From assembly GCA_028701415.1 (NCBI GenBank), contig JAQVQU010000027.1:1-18958 (forward strand): a stretch of DNA of 18,958 nucleotides, written 5' to 3'. Under the pieces are notes generated by a model. It made no database searches. It was not told the origin of the DNA and saw nothing but the letters and a program-made list of their open reading frames with translations. A program made the translations under genes and the position numbers. Shown here in pieces: positions 8,737-15,866 of the stretch. Each line of letters opens with the position of its first letter. Position 1 is the stretch's first letter. The DNA comes from Clostridia bacterium. Its GTDB lineage: Bacteria > Bacillota > Clostridia > Christensenellales > DTU072.

Positions 8737-8765
8737 ATCATACTTTATCGCAAATTTTTTTACAA
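8737..8765 (-). promoter_or_regulatory. Promoter of the hydrolase-larA operon
   Basis: On the minus strand, TTGTAA (8765-8760), a 17-nt spacer and TATGAT (8742-8737) predict a start near 8730, about 14 nt before the ATG. On the opposite strand an extended -10-like TGTTATTAT (8772-8780) could drive the pfkB gene from the same 81-bp divergent gap, but it lacks a good -35. Confidence 0.6.
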
Positions 8766-8797
8766 TATTTATGTTATTATATGGTTAATCGATAAGA

Positions 8798-9709
8798 ATG
8801 CTTATGTTTTATTCTCTAGGAGAGATTTTAATAGACATATTTCAGAAAGAGGGCCAAGAACTATTAGGTGGAACCTCAGCTAATTTTTGCGCTACAATCT
8901 CAAAACTAGGGGGCAATGCATCAATTATTACAAAAATAGGTAAGGCTGATTCGGGGAAAATAATCAAGGAACTGACATCCCTCGGTGTTAATACTTCACA
9001 AATTATTGTTGACCCGATTCATCCTACAGGAAAAGTAATCATATCCTCGGTTAATGGCAACTCATTATGTGAGAGAAGAAAATTATGTGCTGATTGCTAT
9101 ATTTCTGAAGAAGAGATCGACGTAAATAGTTTTTCTAGCGGAGATGTTTTGCATTTTTGTTCTTTTGCTCTAAGGGAGTGTTCGACAAAGTATTCCCTAC
9201 AAAAAGCAATAGATTATATGTTATCTAAAGGCGGTAAAATTGCTTTCGACATTAATCTTAGATTAAGACAGTGGAAAAATGTAAGCGAATGCAAAGTCGC
9301 AATTAATACTGCGTTAGCCAGAACACATTATTTGAAGGCATCCGAAGAAGATCTTTGGTTGTTCTCAAATAAGTCACTCGAAGAAATAATCAGTTCATTT
9401 TTTGCTTTTTCACAAACGTTGAGTGTTGTTATTTTGACAAAAGGAGAAAAAGGTAGCGAACTTTATACCAGAGATGGCGAAGTATTTTATTCCAGAAGAT
9501 ATGACACACCCGTTGTTGATACAACAGGGGCAGGGGATTGCCTTTTTGCCACTGCAGTATTACTTCTTTCCAAACCCATATATAATTATCAAGAAATATT
9601 AGATATTTCTACCGCTGCTTCCGCAATTCAGATGCAAAAACTTGGTAGCCTAGAAGGGATCCCGTCCATGGAACAAATAGAGGAATTTTTAGAAAACTAT
9701 ATTCAATAA
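8798..9709 (+). CDS. PfkB-family carbohydrate kinase (fructokinase-like)
   Basis: Ribokinase/PfkB kinases phosphorylate sugars or nucleosides with ATP in the cytoplasm. The 303-residue product has the N-terminal pattern YSLGEILIDIF, signature 1 GGTSANFCATISKLGG (24-39), a fructokinase-like FDINLRLRQW (150-159), TKGEKGS, and signature 2 DTTGAGDCLF (241-250) with catalytic Asp247. All the key residues are present. The YSLGEILID start and FD.N.R..W point to fructokinase or 2-keto-3-deoxygluconate kinase rather than ribokinase. The start is uncertain: ATG 8798 (MLMFYS) or ATG 8804 (MFYS), neither with a good SD, so a very short leader is possible. It is divergent from the hydrolase-larA operon. 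Confidence 0.87.
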   Translation: MLMFYSLGEILIDIFQKEGQELLGGTSANFCATISKLGGNASIITKIGKADSGKIIKELTSLGVNTSQIIVDPIHPTGKVIISSVNGNSLCERRKLCADCYISEEEIDVNSFSSGDVLHFCSFALRECSTKYSLQKAIDYMLSKGGKIAFDINLRLRQWKNVSECKVAINTALARTHYLKASEEDLWLFSNKSLEEIISSFFAFSQTLSVVILTKGEKGSELYTRDGEVFYSRRYDTPVVDTTGAGDCLFATAVLLLSKPIYNYQEILDISTAASAIQMQKLGSLEGIPSMEQIEEFLENYIQ

Positions 9710-9809
9710 TACTATCGTTTCATTGAGCGCAACTAAGAATGCATCCAATGGTGTTATTGTAATTTATTATGTGATAAAATAGGTCTATTATTTGATAAGG
9801 TTTTGTTTG

Positions 9810-10355
9810 ATGAAAAAAATAAGAGTAAAGGATTTAGTGCTTACCTCGCTTTTTGTGGCTATAGGAGTCTTACTTCCGATTGTTTTTCATTCAATAAATA
9901 TTCTTGGTATAGTTTTTTTGCCGATGCACATTCCAGTCATTCTATGTGGTTTTATATGCGGTCCTTTGTTGGGTGGAGTTGCAGCAATAATAACACCACT
10001 TTTAAGTTCTATAATAACTGGGATGCCTGTAATTTATCCAGTAGCTGTAGCTATGGTTTTTGAGCTGACAACCTATGCTGTTGTTGCAGGTGTTATGTTT
10101 CGTTTATTAAAAAAACTCAAACTCATCCTTGCGTTGTATATTTCACTTGTCAGTGCAATGCTTTTAGGTAGGGCAGTACTTGGTGCGGTGTCATATATAC
10201 TATACGGGGTGTTAGGGGATGGCTACACATTTACTGCTTTTATTACATCAGCTTTCATAACTGCCTGGCCGGGAATTATTATTCAACTTGTGATAATACC
10301 CTGGCTTTACTTTTTCCTAAAAAAAGCAAAGTTAATTAATGAATATCGGGGGTAA
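9810..10355 (+). CDS. ECF transporter S component (substrate-binding membrane subunit)
   Basis: This is a 181-residue, almost wholly hydrophobic protein with about six membrane segments. It begins MKKIRVKDLVLTSLFVAIGV, typical of ECF S components, and has the hallmark segment MHIPVILCGFICGPLLGGVA (about 38-57). S components bind one vitamin or micronutrient and dock on the shared EcfA/A'/T module; which substrate cannot be told from the sequence. I chose ATG 9810, with AAGG at 9797-9800; an in-frame TTG at 9792 would add six residues. The next gene's SD lies inside its last codons, so the two are co-transcribed and translationally close. No EcfA or EcfT genes are in the window, so it probably belongs to the group II type that shares a module encoded elsewhere. 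Confidence 0.8.
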   Translation: MKKIRVKDLVLTSLFVAIGVLLPIVFHSINILGIVFLPMHIPVILCGFICGPLLGGVAAIITPLLSSIITGMPVIYPVAVAMVFELTTYAVVAGVMFRLLKKLKLILALYISLVSAMLLGRAVLGAVSYILYGVLGDGYTFTAFITSAFITAWPGIIIQLVIIPWLYFFLKKAKLINEYRG

Positions 10356-10359
10356 ATTA

Positions 10360-10866
10360 ATGCTTAAAAAAATAAAAGAATTTTTTAGTAAGAATCCGAC
10401 CGCTTGGGAATTTGCTAAATACACAATTTTCTCATTACTTGCTGGCTGGACGGAATTACTTACTTTCATGTTATTAAACTATATTTTACCTAAGAATGGC
10501 ATTAATAAAGAGGTAAGTTGGTTTCTTTTCGTTTATCCTACCGAGGCAGGGGGATTAGGGGCTTTGATAGCTTTTGTGGTTTCTTCTATCATAGGACAAG
10601 CGTTGAAATTTATTACTAATTTCAAAAAGACATTCAAGTCCACCAATAATATTCTTCTAAGCGCAATAGGTTTTGCAGTTATGGCAGTAATCATAGTAGT
10701 GGGACTTAACCTTTATGTCGGGGGCATTTTAAACACCGCACTATGTAAAGTTATTCCAAATGTTGACTTGGCCGGAGCCTTAGCAAAAGCCATTTGTCAG
10801 TTTGCTGGTTTTTTATTAGCTTTCCCAGTAAATAAGTTTATTTTAATGAGAAACAAGCCTGCCTAA
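10360..10866 (+). CDS. GtrA-like four-helix membrane protein
   Basis: The 168-residue protein has four predicted membrane segments (about residues 15-40, 62-82, 98-120 and 139-160). The loop after helix 2 (QALKFITNFKKTF) and the end (FPVNKFILMRN) resemble the NF..RKWVF-type motifs of GtrA/DPMS proteins, which help move polyprenyl-linked sugars or modify surface polysaccharide. ATG 10360 is chosen because GGGGG at 10348-10352 lies 7 nt upstream; an ATG at 10339 inside the previous gene would add seven residues and lacks an SD. Only 4 nt separate it from the ECF S-component gene, implying one operon, although the functions have no obvious link. GtrA membership is likely but not certain. Confidence 0.65.
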   Translation: MLKKIKEFFSKNPTAWEFAKYTIFSLLAGWTELLTFMLLNYILPKNGINKEVSWFLFVYPTEAGGLGALIAFVVSSIIGQALKFITNFKKTFKSTNNILLSAIGFAVMAVIIVVGLNLYVGGILNTALCKVIPNVDLAGALAKAICQFAGFLLAFPVNKFILMRNKPA

Positions 10867-10953
10867 TTCGACGTTTTACGGAAACTCAAAGAACTTATCG
10901 GCAAATCTATCCGTTTCCCACTGCAACAACGCCATAAAACAAGGCAAACATTG

Positions 10954-11295
10954 TTAAAACTCACAATTTCCCTCTAAACAGAGTCGAATCAAATCTTCCG
11001 TCTTTGCGGTAGCAAGGCAGGTTACGGTATCTCCGGCACCGTAATATATTTTAGTCATTCCGTTTTCTTCCACCATCCCGCAGGGGAATATAACGTTATT
11101 GCAAAAACCGTTATAAAGTTCATAAGAAGCTTCGGGCATCAAAAGAGGTTCTTTGCAGATGCCCAGTACTTTGGACGGGTCTTCTAAGTCCAAAAGCATA
11201 ATCCCCGCGCAATACACTTTTTTCCATTTTCTTTCCCAACCGTTTTTCATCAGTCGGGCATCCTTCTTCACTGCGTGGAAGAGTGTCAGCCACCC
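10954..11295 (-). pseudogene. C-terminal remnant of a GH130 beta-mannoside phosphorylase-type enzyme
   Basis: The frame reads GWLTLFHAVKKDA (from 11295), then YCAGIMLLDLEDPSKVLG, KEPLLMPE, NNVIFPCGMVEENG, KIYYGAGDTVTCLATAKTEDLI. This is the C-terminal part of GH130 phosphorylases, which cleave beta-1,2- or beta-1,4-mannosides with phosphate. About 110 of the usual 300-380 residues remain. A TAA at 11296-11298 directly precedes the homologous stretch and more stops lie beyond, so the N-terminal propeller and catalytic Asp are gone. A GTG at 11271 can open a 105-codon ORF, but it would not make an active enzyme. About 235 bp between here and the LRR gene holds no gene I recognise. Confidence 0.8.
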
Positions 11296-11532
11296 TTAGC
11301 TTTCTGTCTGAAATGCGGAAAAAAATTATTAAATCAAATGTATTGCATGCGGTAATCATTTGTGCCGATGATTCTTTATCCGGCAAAAGGTTAGATCGGG
11401 TACCATTTTTATGCCCTGATACAAATGAAAAGTTCCCCTAAACTTAAGAATAATAGCTAAAAAAACAGCATTGAACCTTTTGAATTTCTTCAATATGGTT
11501 TAAAACTGTCTCACTTGGCAGGGCACAATTAC

Positions 11533-13404
11533 TTAGTCCTGTAATGGGTCTATAAAATGAATGTTGATACTTGACGCAATTTGAACAGATGGTGTATTAA
11601 TATTATTCCATTCGCTTTGACTTCCTAGAAAGTAAATGTCTAACAGCGAAATACAGCCGTAAAATGGAGACTCGTCTATACTTTCTACTGAATTTGACAT
11701 TGTAATATTTGTTAACGAAATACAGCCGTAAAATGCCTGTTTGCCTATAGTTTGCACGGAATTAGGAATTTCTATGTTCGTCAGCGAAGTGCAATCCATA
11801 AACGCCCACAATCCAATATTTGTGATTTGGTCGGACAGCTTAATACTCTTTAACGAACTACACCCCCAAAAAGCCGTACCAATACTCTTAACTGAGTTCG
11901 GTATTATAACCTCGGTAAGAGCAGTGCAATCAAAAAAAGCATTATCTTTAATTATTGTCACGGAGTTCGGTATTTCAATTGAGACCAATTCAGAATTACC
12001 CCAAAATGCACCATATCCTATCTTAGTGACCGAATCGGGAATAATACTAGTTTTGATGCCTACCACTAATTCATTATTGGATTTTTTAATTATACAATTG
12101 CCTTCGCTCCTATAAACCTCGTTTTTACTATCAACAGATATTTGCTCTATTGAATTACAATTGTTAAAGGCTCCCGAACTAATACTCGTAACTAACGCAG
12201 GGATATTTATGTTAGTTGTTGCTGAAGCGCCGAACGCTCCTGAGTCTATGCTTTTAATATAATCGGGTATAATGCTTTGTTTGGTAGTAAGCATTAACGC
12301 ATTGTCCTCAACCCTTATAAGACAATTGCCGTCGCTTTTATAAAATGCATTTTCGGGCGCTACAATTATTGTTTCTAGTGAATTACAGTCAAAAAAAGCA
12401 CCTGTAGCAATATAATTTACTGATGGCGAAATATTAATTTCTGTAAGCGCACTGCTCTCAAATGCGGATGGTTCGATTCTAGTTACACAGTTAGGAATTT
12501 CAATACTTGTTATACTACTACCGATAAATGCTGCTCTATCTATTTTTGATACGTCGTGTGGAATAACGCTTGTTTTTATACCGATAATCAAGCTATTGTT
12601 ATCGGTAATCCACATGACGCAATTCCCTGCACTGCGAAATATTTGATTTTCACTTGCAACCGAAATGCTCTCAAGCGACGAACAGCCGTTAAATAAACTA
12701 TGACCAATATAGCTTACATACCGCGGAATGAAAAATTGCGTCAAAGCAGTGCAACCCAAAAACGCACCGTCGCCCAAATATTTAATATTATCAGGGATAG
12801 TAATGCTCTCAAGTGAGCTAATTTCGGAAAAAGCGCCCACTCCTATCCTCTCAACAGATTGCGGCACTTCGCTTGTTTTACATCCTTGAATAATACTCTT
12901 ATTTTCGCGTTCAATAAGACAGTTCGCTTCACTTCTATATATAGGATTATCGTCATCTACTGTTATCGTTTCAAGGTAGATAGAGCCGGTAAATGCCCAA
13001 TTCCCTATTGCGGTCACCGATTTTGGTATCGATACACCAGTAATCGTAGTATAAGCAAATGCGTATTCTCCTATCGCGGTAACTGAATCCGGTATTGTGG
13101 CCTCTGCTAGCTGTGTACACTTATAAAATGCCTTATATTCTATGCTGGTAACCGAGTTGGGAATTATGATTTTCTCTAAAGTATTAACCTCATAGAATGC
13201 CGATTGACCTATGACCTTTACATAGTCCGGAACGGCAACAATGCTATCTTTTCCCAAATACCTTGTTAAAACTTCGTTAGTTATTATAAAATCCCCATTT
13301 TTACCATTAACTGGATGTGTATCGGCCACGCATGCAGAAAAAATAGCTACGGCAAAAAAAATAATAATTAATAAAATGAATATTGGTGCTCTACTTTTTT
13401 TCAT
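11533..13404 (-). CDS. Large BspA-like LRR_5 lipoprotein
   Basis: This 623-residue lipoprotein starts at ATG 13404 with GCGGGA about 7 nt upstream. The signal peptide ends FSAC, with Cys25 as the lipid anchor. Nearly the whole mature chain is LRR_5 repeats of about 23 residues (IPNSVTSI..KAF..C..L), some 20 in number. They are interrupted four times by a ~35-residue insert of the form N.IYRSE.NCLI...N.L..G.KTS.IP (near residues 153, 250, 350 and 425). That makes supra-modules and matches the single insert of the lipoprotein at 5077-6507, so the two genes are relatives. The C-terminus (YFLGSQSEWNNI) resembles the usual end of BspA-like proteins. It should be surface exposed and act in binding or adhesion. 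A minus-strand -35/-10 pair (TTGGAC/TCTAAT, 16-nt spacer) lies too near the start to be called confidently. Confidence 0.88.
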   Translation of the reverse strand: MKKSRAPIFILLIIIFFAVAIFSACVADTHPVNGKNGDFIITNEVLTRYLGKDSIVAVPDYVKVIGQSAFYEVNTLEKIIIPNSVTSIEYKAFYKCTQLAEATIPDSVTAIGEYAFAYTTITGVSIPKSVTAIGNWAFTGSIYLETITVDDDNPIYRSEANCLIERENKSIIQGCKTSEVPQSVERIGVGAFSEISSLESITIPDNIKYLGDGAFLGCTALTQFFIPRYVSYIGHSLFNGCSSLESISVASENQIFRSAGNCVMWITDNNSLIIGIKTSVIPHDVSKIDRAAFIGSSITSIEIPNCVTRIEPSAFESSALTEINISPSVNYIATGAFFDCNSLETIIVAPENAFYKSDGNCLIRVEDNALMLTTKQSIIPDYIKSIDSGAFGASATTNINIPALVTSISSGAFNNCNSIEQISVDSKNEVYRSEGNCIIKKSNNELVVGIKTSIIPDSVTKIGYGAFWGNSELVSIEIPNSVTIIKDNAFFDCTALTEVIIPNSVKSIGTAFWGCSSLKSIKLSDQITNIGLWAFMDCTSLTNIEIPNSVQTIGKQAFYGCISLTNITMSNSVESIDESPFYGCISLLDIYFLGSQSEWNNINTPSVQIASSINIHFIDPLQD

Positions 13405-13477
13405 TAATTATCCCGCTAATTAGATAAGTTATTCATTAAAGTCCAAATTATTTCTAGATTAATCTAATTGTTTTTAG

Positions 13478-13678
13478 TATACCATTATTATATTCAATAA
13501 CCAAGAGCAGCAGGCTAGTCCCGATAATGCATATTTGATAACTGATGCCAATCAGACGGATAAAGGATTTTTTGAAAAGCTAGAACAAGTTCTTGAGAAT
13601 CACCCAGACATAGGATTTATTGTGATTGATACATTGCGAAACATACGTGGCGCTGAGATAAAAACAGACCCTAACTGA
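13478..13678 (+). pseudogene. Remnant of an AAA/RecA-like (RepA/DnaB-type) ATPase gene
   Basis: An open frame with no start codon reads ...YLITDANQTDKGFFEKLE, then VLENHPDIGFIVIDTLRNIR and GAEIKTDPN-stop. The pattern (long helix, then hydrophobic strand ending in VIDTL.nIRG) is the Walker B region of RepA-type AAA_25 ATPases found in phages and integrative elements. Both ends are missing. Its stop codon (13676-13678) falls inside the 152-bp left repeat, so the gene was cut where that repeat begins (13669). Identification is from memory of the family and rests on about 40 residues. Confidence 0.55.
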
Positions 13679-13820
13679 TGGCAGGGACAACGAACGATAA
13701 GTAATAATTCTTAAAAGTATTTGAGAGCGTAGCTGAAAATAGGCGAAATCGAGAGAAAAACAACAAAAAAGACACACGATGGGAGCGAGTTTATACGCTC
13801 CTTTTTCGTGTGTCTTGGTG
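13669..13820. repeat. 152-bp direct repeat, left copy
   Basis: It matches 17622-17773 over the same 152-bp length with high identity. Contents in order: a CCCT...AGGG hairpin, the motif AACGAACGATAAG (13689-13701), and a long hairpin (AAGACACACGA 13769-13779 with TCGTGTGTCTT 13806-13816; inner GGAGCG/CGCTCC) that is a tRNA-type terminator when read on the minus strand. Unlike the right copy it is not followed by a tRNA gene, although the next bases (CGACAATAGGACT) loosely resemble the tRNA 3' end. Confidence 0.85.
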
Positions 13821-13876
13821 CGACAATAGGACTAAAAGTCAATCTAAATTGCATACGCGCGAATTCAAGTTGTACG

Positions 13877-13922
13877 TTTGATTTCGCGACAAGTTGGGCT
13901 AAAGACCTTTTGATTTCGCGAC
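13877..13922. repeat. Two direct repeats TTTGATTTCGCGAC, 32-bp spacing
   Basis: TTTGATTTCGCGAC occurs exactly at 13877-13890 and 13909-13922; a partial match (CGCGAATTCAAGTTG, inverted order) lies at 13858-13872. There is no ORF here. The regular spacing of three turns of DNA suggests protein-binding sites, possibly recombinase or replication-protein sites of the island. Confidence 0.5.
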
Positions 13923-13950
13923 TAAGGTTATACTCATAAATACGACATTC

Positions 13951-13990
13951 AGACCTGACGGCAGCGTTGCGCGCCTGTTGGGTCTTTTTT
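13951..13990 (+). terminator. Rho-independent terminator (orphan)
   Basis: AGACC (13951-13955) pairs with GGTCT (13981-13985) around an inner stem GGC-A-GCG/CGCGCC, followed by a run of six T. No coding gene precedes it on this strand within the island, so it may end a decayed gene or a small non-coding transcript. Confidence 0.6.
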
Positions 13991-14066
13991 GTTTATAGGT
14001 AAATTAAGAGGCATTGCGGCGAAAAAGCAAAGCTCGAGGCTTATGTAGGTTTTTCCTTATTGGGTC

Positions 14067-14095
14067 TTGCTTAATTCGATAAAAAGTGCTATAAT
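14067..14095 (+). promoter_or_regulatory. Sigma-A promoter of the HTH gene
   Basis: TTGCTT (-35, 14067-14072), a 17-nt spacer and a perfect TATAAT (-10, 14090-14095). The predicted start near 14102 leaves a 22-nt leader. It may drive the whole chain of island genes. Confidence 0.7.
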
Positions 14096-14123
14096 TCTTA
14101 ATATCTTGCTAATGGGTGGTTAA

Positions 14124-14324
14124 ATGGAATTTTACGAAAAGGTTTTAGAGTTAAGAGGACAACTGCAAATAACGCAGAAGCAACTTGCTGAAATGCTTGG
14201 TGTTTCGTTTACGACCGTGAATCGTTGGGAAAAGGGATACCACAAGGCAACGATTTTAGTACGGCGGAGGTTTGACGACCTCTGCAAAAAGCATGGAATA
14301 AAGTTTGACGAGGGTACGGAGTAA
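14124..14324 (+). CDS. Small XRE-family helix-turn-helix protein
   Basis: This 66-residue protein is almost wholly an XRE/HTH_3 domain: a short N-terminal helix, then TQKQLAEMLGVSFTTVNRWE (18-37), the recognition-helix signature, then a basic helix (RRRFDDLCKKHGI). Proteins of this size and ending commonly stand before DNA-methylase or restriction genes in Clostridia, as small DNA-binding regulators. GGTGG at 14115-14119 serves as SD and a clear promoter lies upstream. The stop overlaps the next ATG (TAATG at 14322-14326), but that following frame is a broken gene of only 27 codons. Its partner was therefore probably lost by deletion. Confidence 0.85.
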   Translation: MEFYEKVLELRGQLQITQKQLAEMLGVSFTTVNRWEKGYHKATILVRRRFDDLCKKHGIKFDEGTE

Positions 14325-14407
14325 TGATGTATAAATACGAAAGCCCGAACGATGGGTATATCGATAAGATAAATGCGACACTTGCCGCCAAGAAAGGCGC
14401 GATATGA
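14324..14407 (+). other. 27-codon stub ORF, N-terminal fragment of a lost gene
   Basis: ATG 14324 overlaps the HTH stop codon and gives MMYKYESPNDGYIDKINAT and eight more residues before TGA at 14405-14407. It looks like the translated start of a gene once coupled to the HTH gene whose body has been replaced by the RtcB fragment. I do not recognise the protein. Confidence 0.35.
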
Positions 14408-14880
14408 GAATTTGCCAAGAATTTGCAAGTTTAAACAGGCAAACAATTGCAGACAAAATAATTAAATGCATAGGTGTGAACAATGTGTCGCAATTTGAAA
14501 CCGTACATAATTTTATAGACGATAAAAACATAATCAGGAAGGGCTCAATACCCGCTTATAAAGGGCAGAAAGTTATTATTCCGATGAATATGAGGGATGG
14601 GTGTTTGGTCGCTGTCGGAAAAGGTAATGAAGACTGGAATTATTCGGCGCCCCACGGAGCCGGAAGATTGTTTAAAAGAAGCGAGACGCACGATTTGATC
14701 TCTATGGAAGAATATAGCGAACAGATGAAAGGAATTTATTCATCAACAGTCAATGAGCATTCGTTGGACGAAGCGCCGTTGGCGTATAAACCGATGAAAG
14801 AAATAATTGATTTGATCGGTGACACCGTGGAAATCATTGATATAATTAAACCTATTTACAATTTCAAAGCAGAAAAATGA
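14404..14880 (+). pseudogene. rtcB: C-terminal fragment of RNA-splicing ligase RtcB
   Basis: RtcB joins RNA 2',3'-cyclic phosphate or 3'-phosphate ends to 5'-OH ends, using GTP and Mn. The 158 residues match only its C-terminal part: VHNFIDDKNIIRKGSIPA (metal-ligand His35), GQKVIIPMNMRDG, NYSAPHGAGR with His84 as the equivalent of the guanylylated His337 of E. coli, ISMEEYSEQMKGIY, DEAPLAYKPM and KPIYNFKA. The N-terminal 200-plus residues with the remaining Mn ligands (Asp75, Cys78, His168, His185 in E. coli) are absent. The codon before the ATG is Asp and fits the family's DM.IcQ pattern, so ATG 14404 is an internal Met. The fragment cannot be an active ligase by itself. The homologous DNA seems to begin close to 14395. 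Confidence 0.88.
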
Positions 14881-14926
14881 CAAATGAAACTTATTTTTTT
14901 TATACAATGCAGAAGGAGCTTTTTTA

Positions 14927-15670
14927 ATGAGAATTCAAATATTTGGATGGAATGACAAAGCAAATGAAATTAGGAAAAAAATTGTTTCCGATATATTAGG
15001 AAAGTTACTAATTTATTTTGATTGCTCTTATATTTTGAGATATGATTTAAAAATCAATTACTTAGGAGCTATTCAGTGCAGTTATGCGCATAAATTGCCT
15101 TGTGCACATTATGATGGTTCGCAGATTTGTCTTACGGTTGCAGATTGTCATTGGTGTAAATTTGTTTATCAATTAAGCCATGAATTATGTCATTGCATAA
15201 CGTTTAGGAGGCAATTACCTCAGACGATAAAATGGTTTGATGAATTCCTGTGCTGCTTTTGTTCGTATTTCATCGAAAATATTATTGCATATGATAACGA
15301 TAATCATTATAATTATATGTTTGATAATGCCAATGATGTTTTTAAAGAATATATAGAATTAAATAAAGATCAAGATAGCGTTTATTACGTTCAAGACACT
15401 AAACAGTTTTATAGGCAGAATAGAGAAAAATACATAAATGATCAAAATTTAATAAAAATGCATGACGTATATTATATTAATTTTTTTAATTCGTTAAATG
15501 GCGATTATACCGGATTAACGTTTATAGGCAAAATACATACGATTAATACATTTGATGGTATAACGATTGAACAGTCCATAAATGAATTATTAAGAATTTG
15601 TAATGATAATGAAAAACGTGCGGTCAATAACATCATTGAAATTTTCGGTATAGATGTCGAAAGTAGATAG
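14927..15670 (+). CDS. Cys-rich HExxH protein, putative zinc metallopeptidase
   Basis: ATG 14927 has AGAAGGAG about 8 nt upstream and a TACAAT -10-like box in the gap after the RtcB fragment, so it may have its own transcript. The 247-residue protein has no signal peptide. LSHELCHCITF (83-93) holds a perfect HExxH (His85, Glu86, His89), and WFDEFLCC with Glu106 could give the third zinc ligand of a gluzincin, as in ImmA/IrrE-like and SprT-like peptidases. Eleven or so cysteines lie between residues 33 and 112. The C-terminal half (about 120-247) is acidic/AT-rich and unknown to me. If it is a phage- or element-borne protease it may cut a repressor, as ImmA does, but that is inference and the identity is not established. 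Confidence 0.6.
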   Translation: MRIQIFGWNDKANEIRKKIVSDILGKLLIYFDCSYILRYDLKINYLGAIQCSYAHKLPCAHYDGSQICLTVADCHWCKFVYQLSHELCHCITFRRQLPQTIKWFDEFLCCFCSYFIENIIAYDNDNHYNYMFDNANDVFKEYIELNKDQDSVYYVQDTKQFYRQNREKYINDQNLIKMHDVYYINFFNSLNGDYTGLTFIGKIHTINTFDGITIEQSINELLRICNDNEKRAVNNIIEIFGIDVESR

Positions 15671-15737
15671 CATGCTGAGACAGTTCGGAGAGTGATTGTC
15701 GATGGGCTCAATATCTTAACGGAAAGGAGTATAAAAT

Positions 15738-15866
15738 ATGAAAAATAACTTTTTAAGAATAGCAAGAGAATGTATAACAAATGTGTCATGTTCGAGATGC
15801 GAATCTTGGTTGAAAACGGTATTTTTGTTTGTTACTGCTGTGGATTTAAAGGTTGAGTTATTGTGA
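15738..15866 (+). pseudogene. Tiny zinc-ribbon gene with an internal frameshift
   Basis: ATG 15738 has AAAGGAG 8 nt upstream. The frame begins MKNNFLRIARECITNVSCSR and CE with one CxxC (Cys18/Cys21), then runs on as unconvincing residues to TGA 15864-15866, overlapping the next start (GTGA). In the +2 frame from about 15807 the same DNA reads LVENGIFVCYCCGFKG-stop (15854-15856), supplying a second CxxC and a CGF ending typical of zinc ribbons. A single extra base near 15800-15807 would explain this. The intact protein would be about 39 residues and is probably element-borne. Confidence 0.5.

Noticed and set aside
8471..8788. 105-codon plus-strand ORF opposite the hydrolase gene
   Set aside because: It lies antisense to a well-supported gene and runs into its promoter; the composition is that of a shadow frame.
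11120..11386. 88-codon minus-strand ORF overlapping the GH130 remnant
   Set aside because: It is a shadow of the GH130 frame, its translation resembles nothing, and it has no SD.
13455..13466. Palindrome TAGATTAATCTA upstream of the large LRR gene
   Set aside because: It is fully AT-type apart from two G/C pairs and is expected by chance in such DNA; no promoter could be placed relative to it.
13821..13850. A second, degenerate tRNA next to the left 152-bp repeat
   Set aside because: The bases resemble the tRNA-Val 3' end only loosely, and no T-loop TTCRA or anticodon arm can be built.
14132..14531. Three overlapping minus-strand ORFs opposite the HTH gene and RtcB fragment
   Set aside because: They are antisense to recognisable coding sequence and carry no domain or SD.
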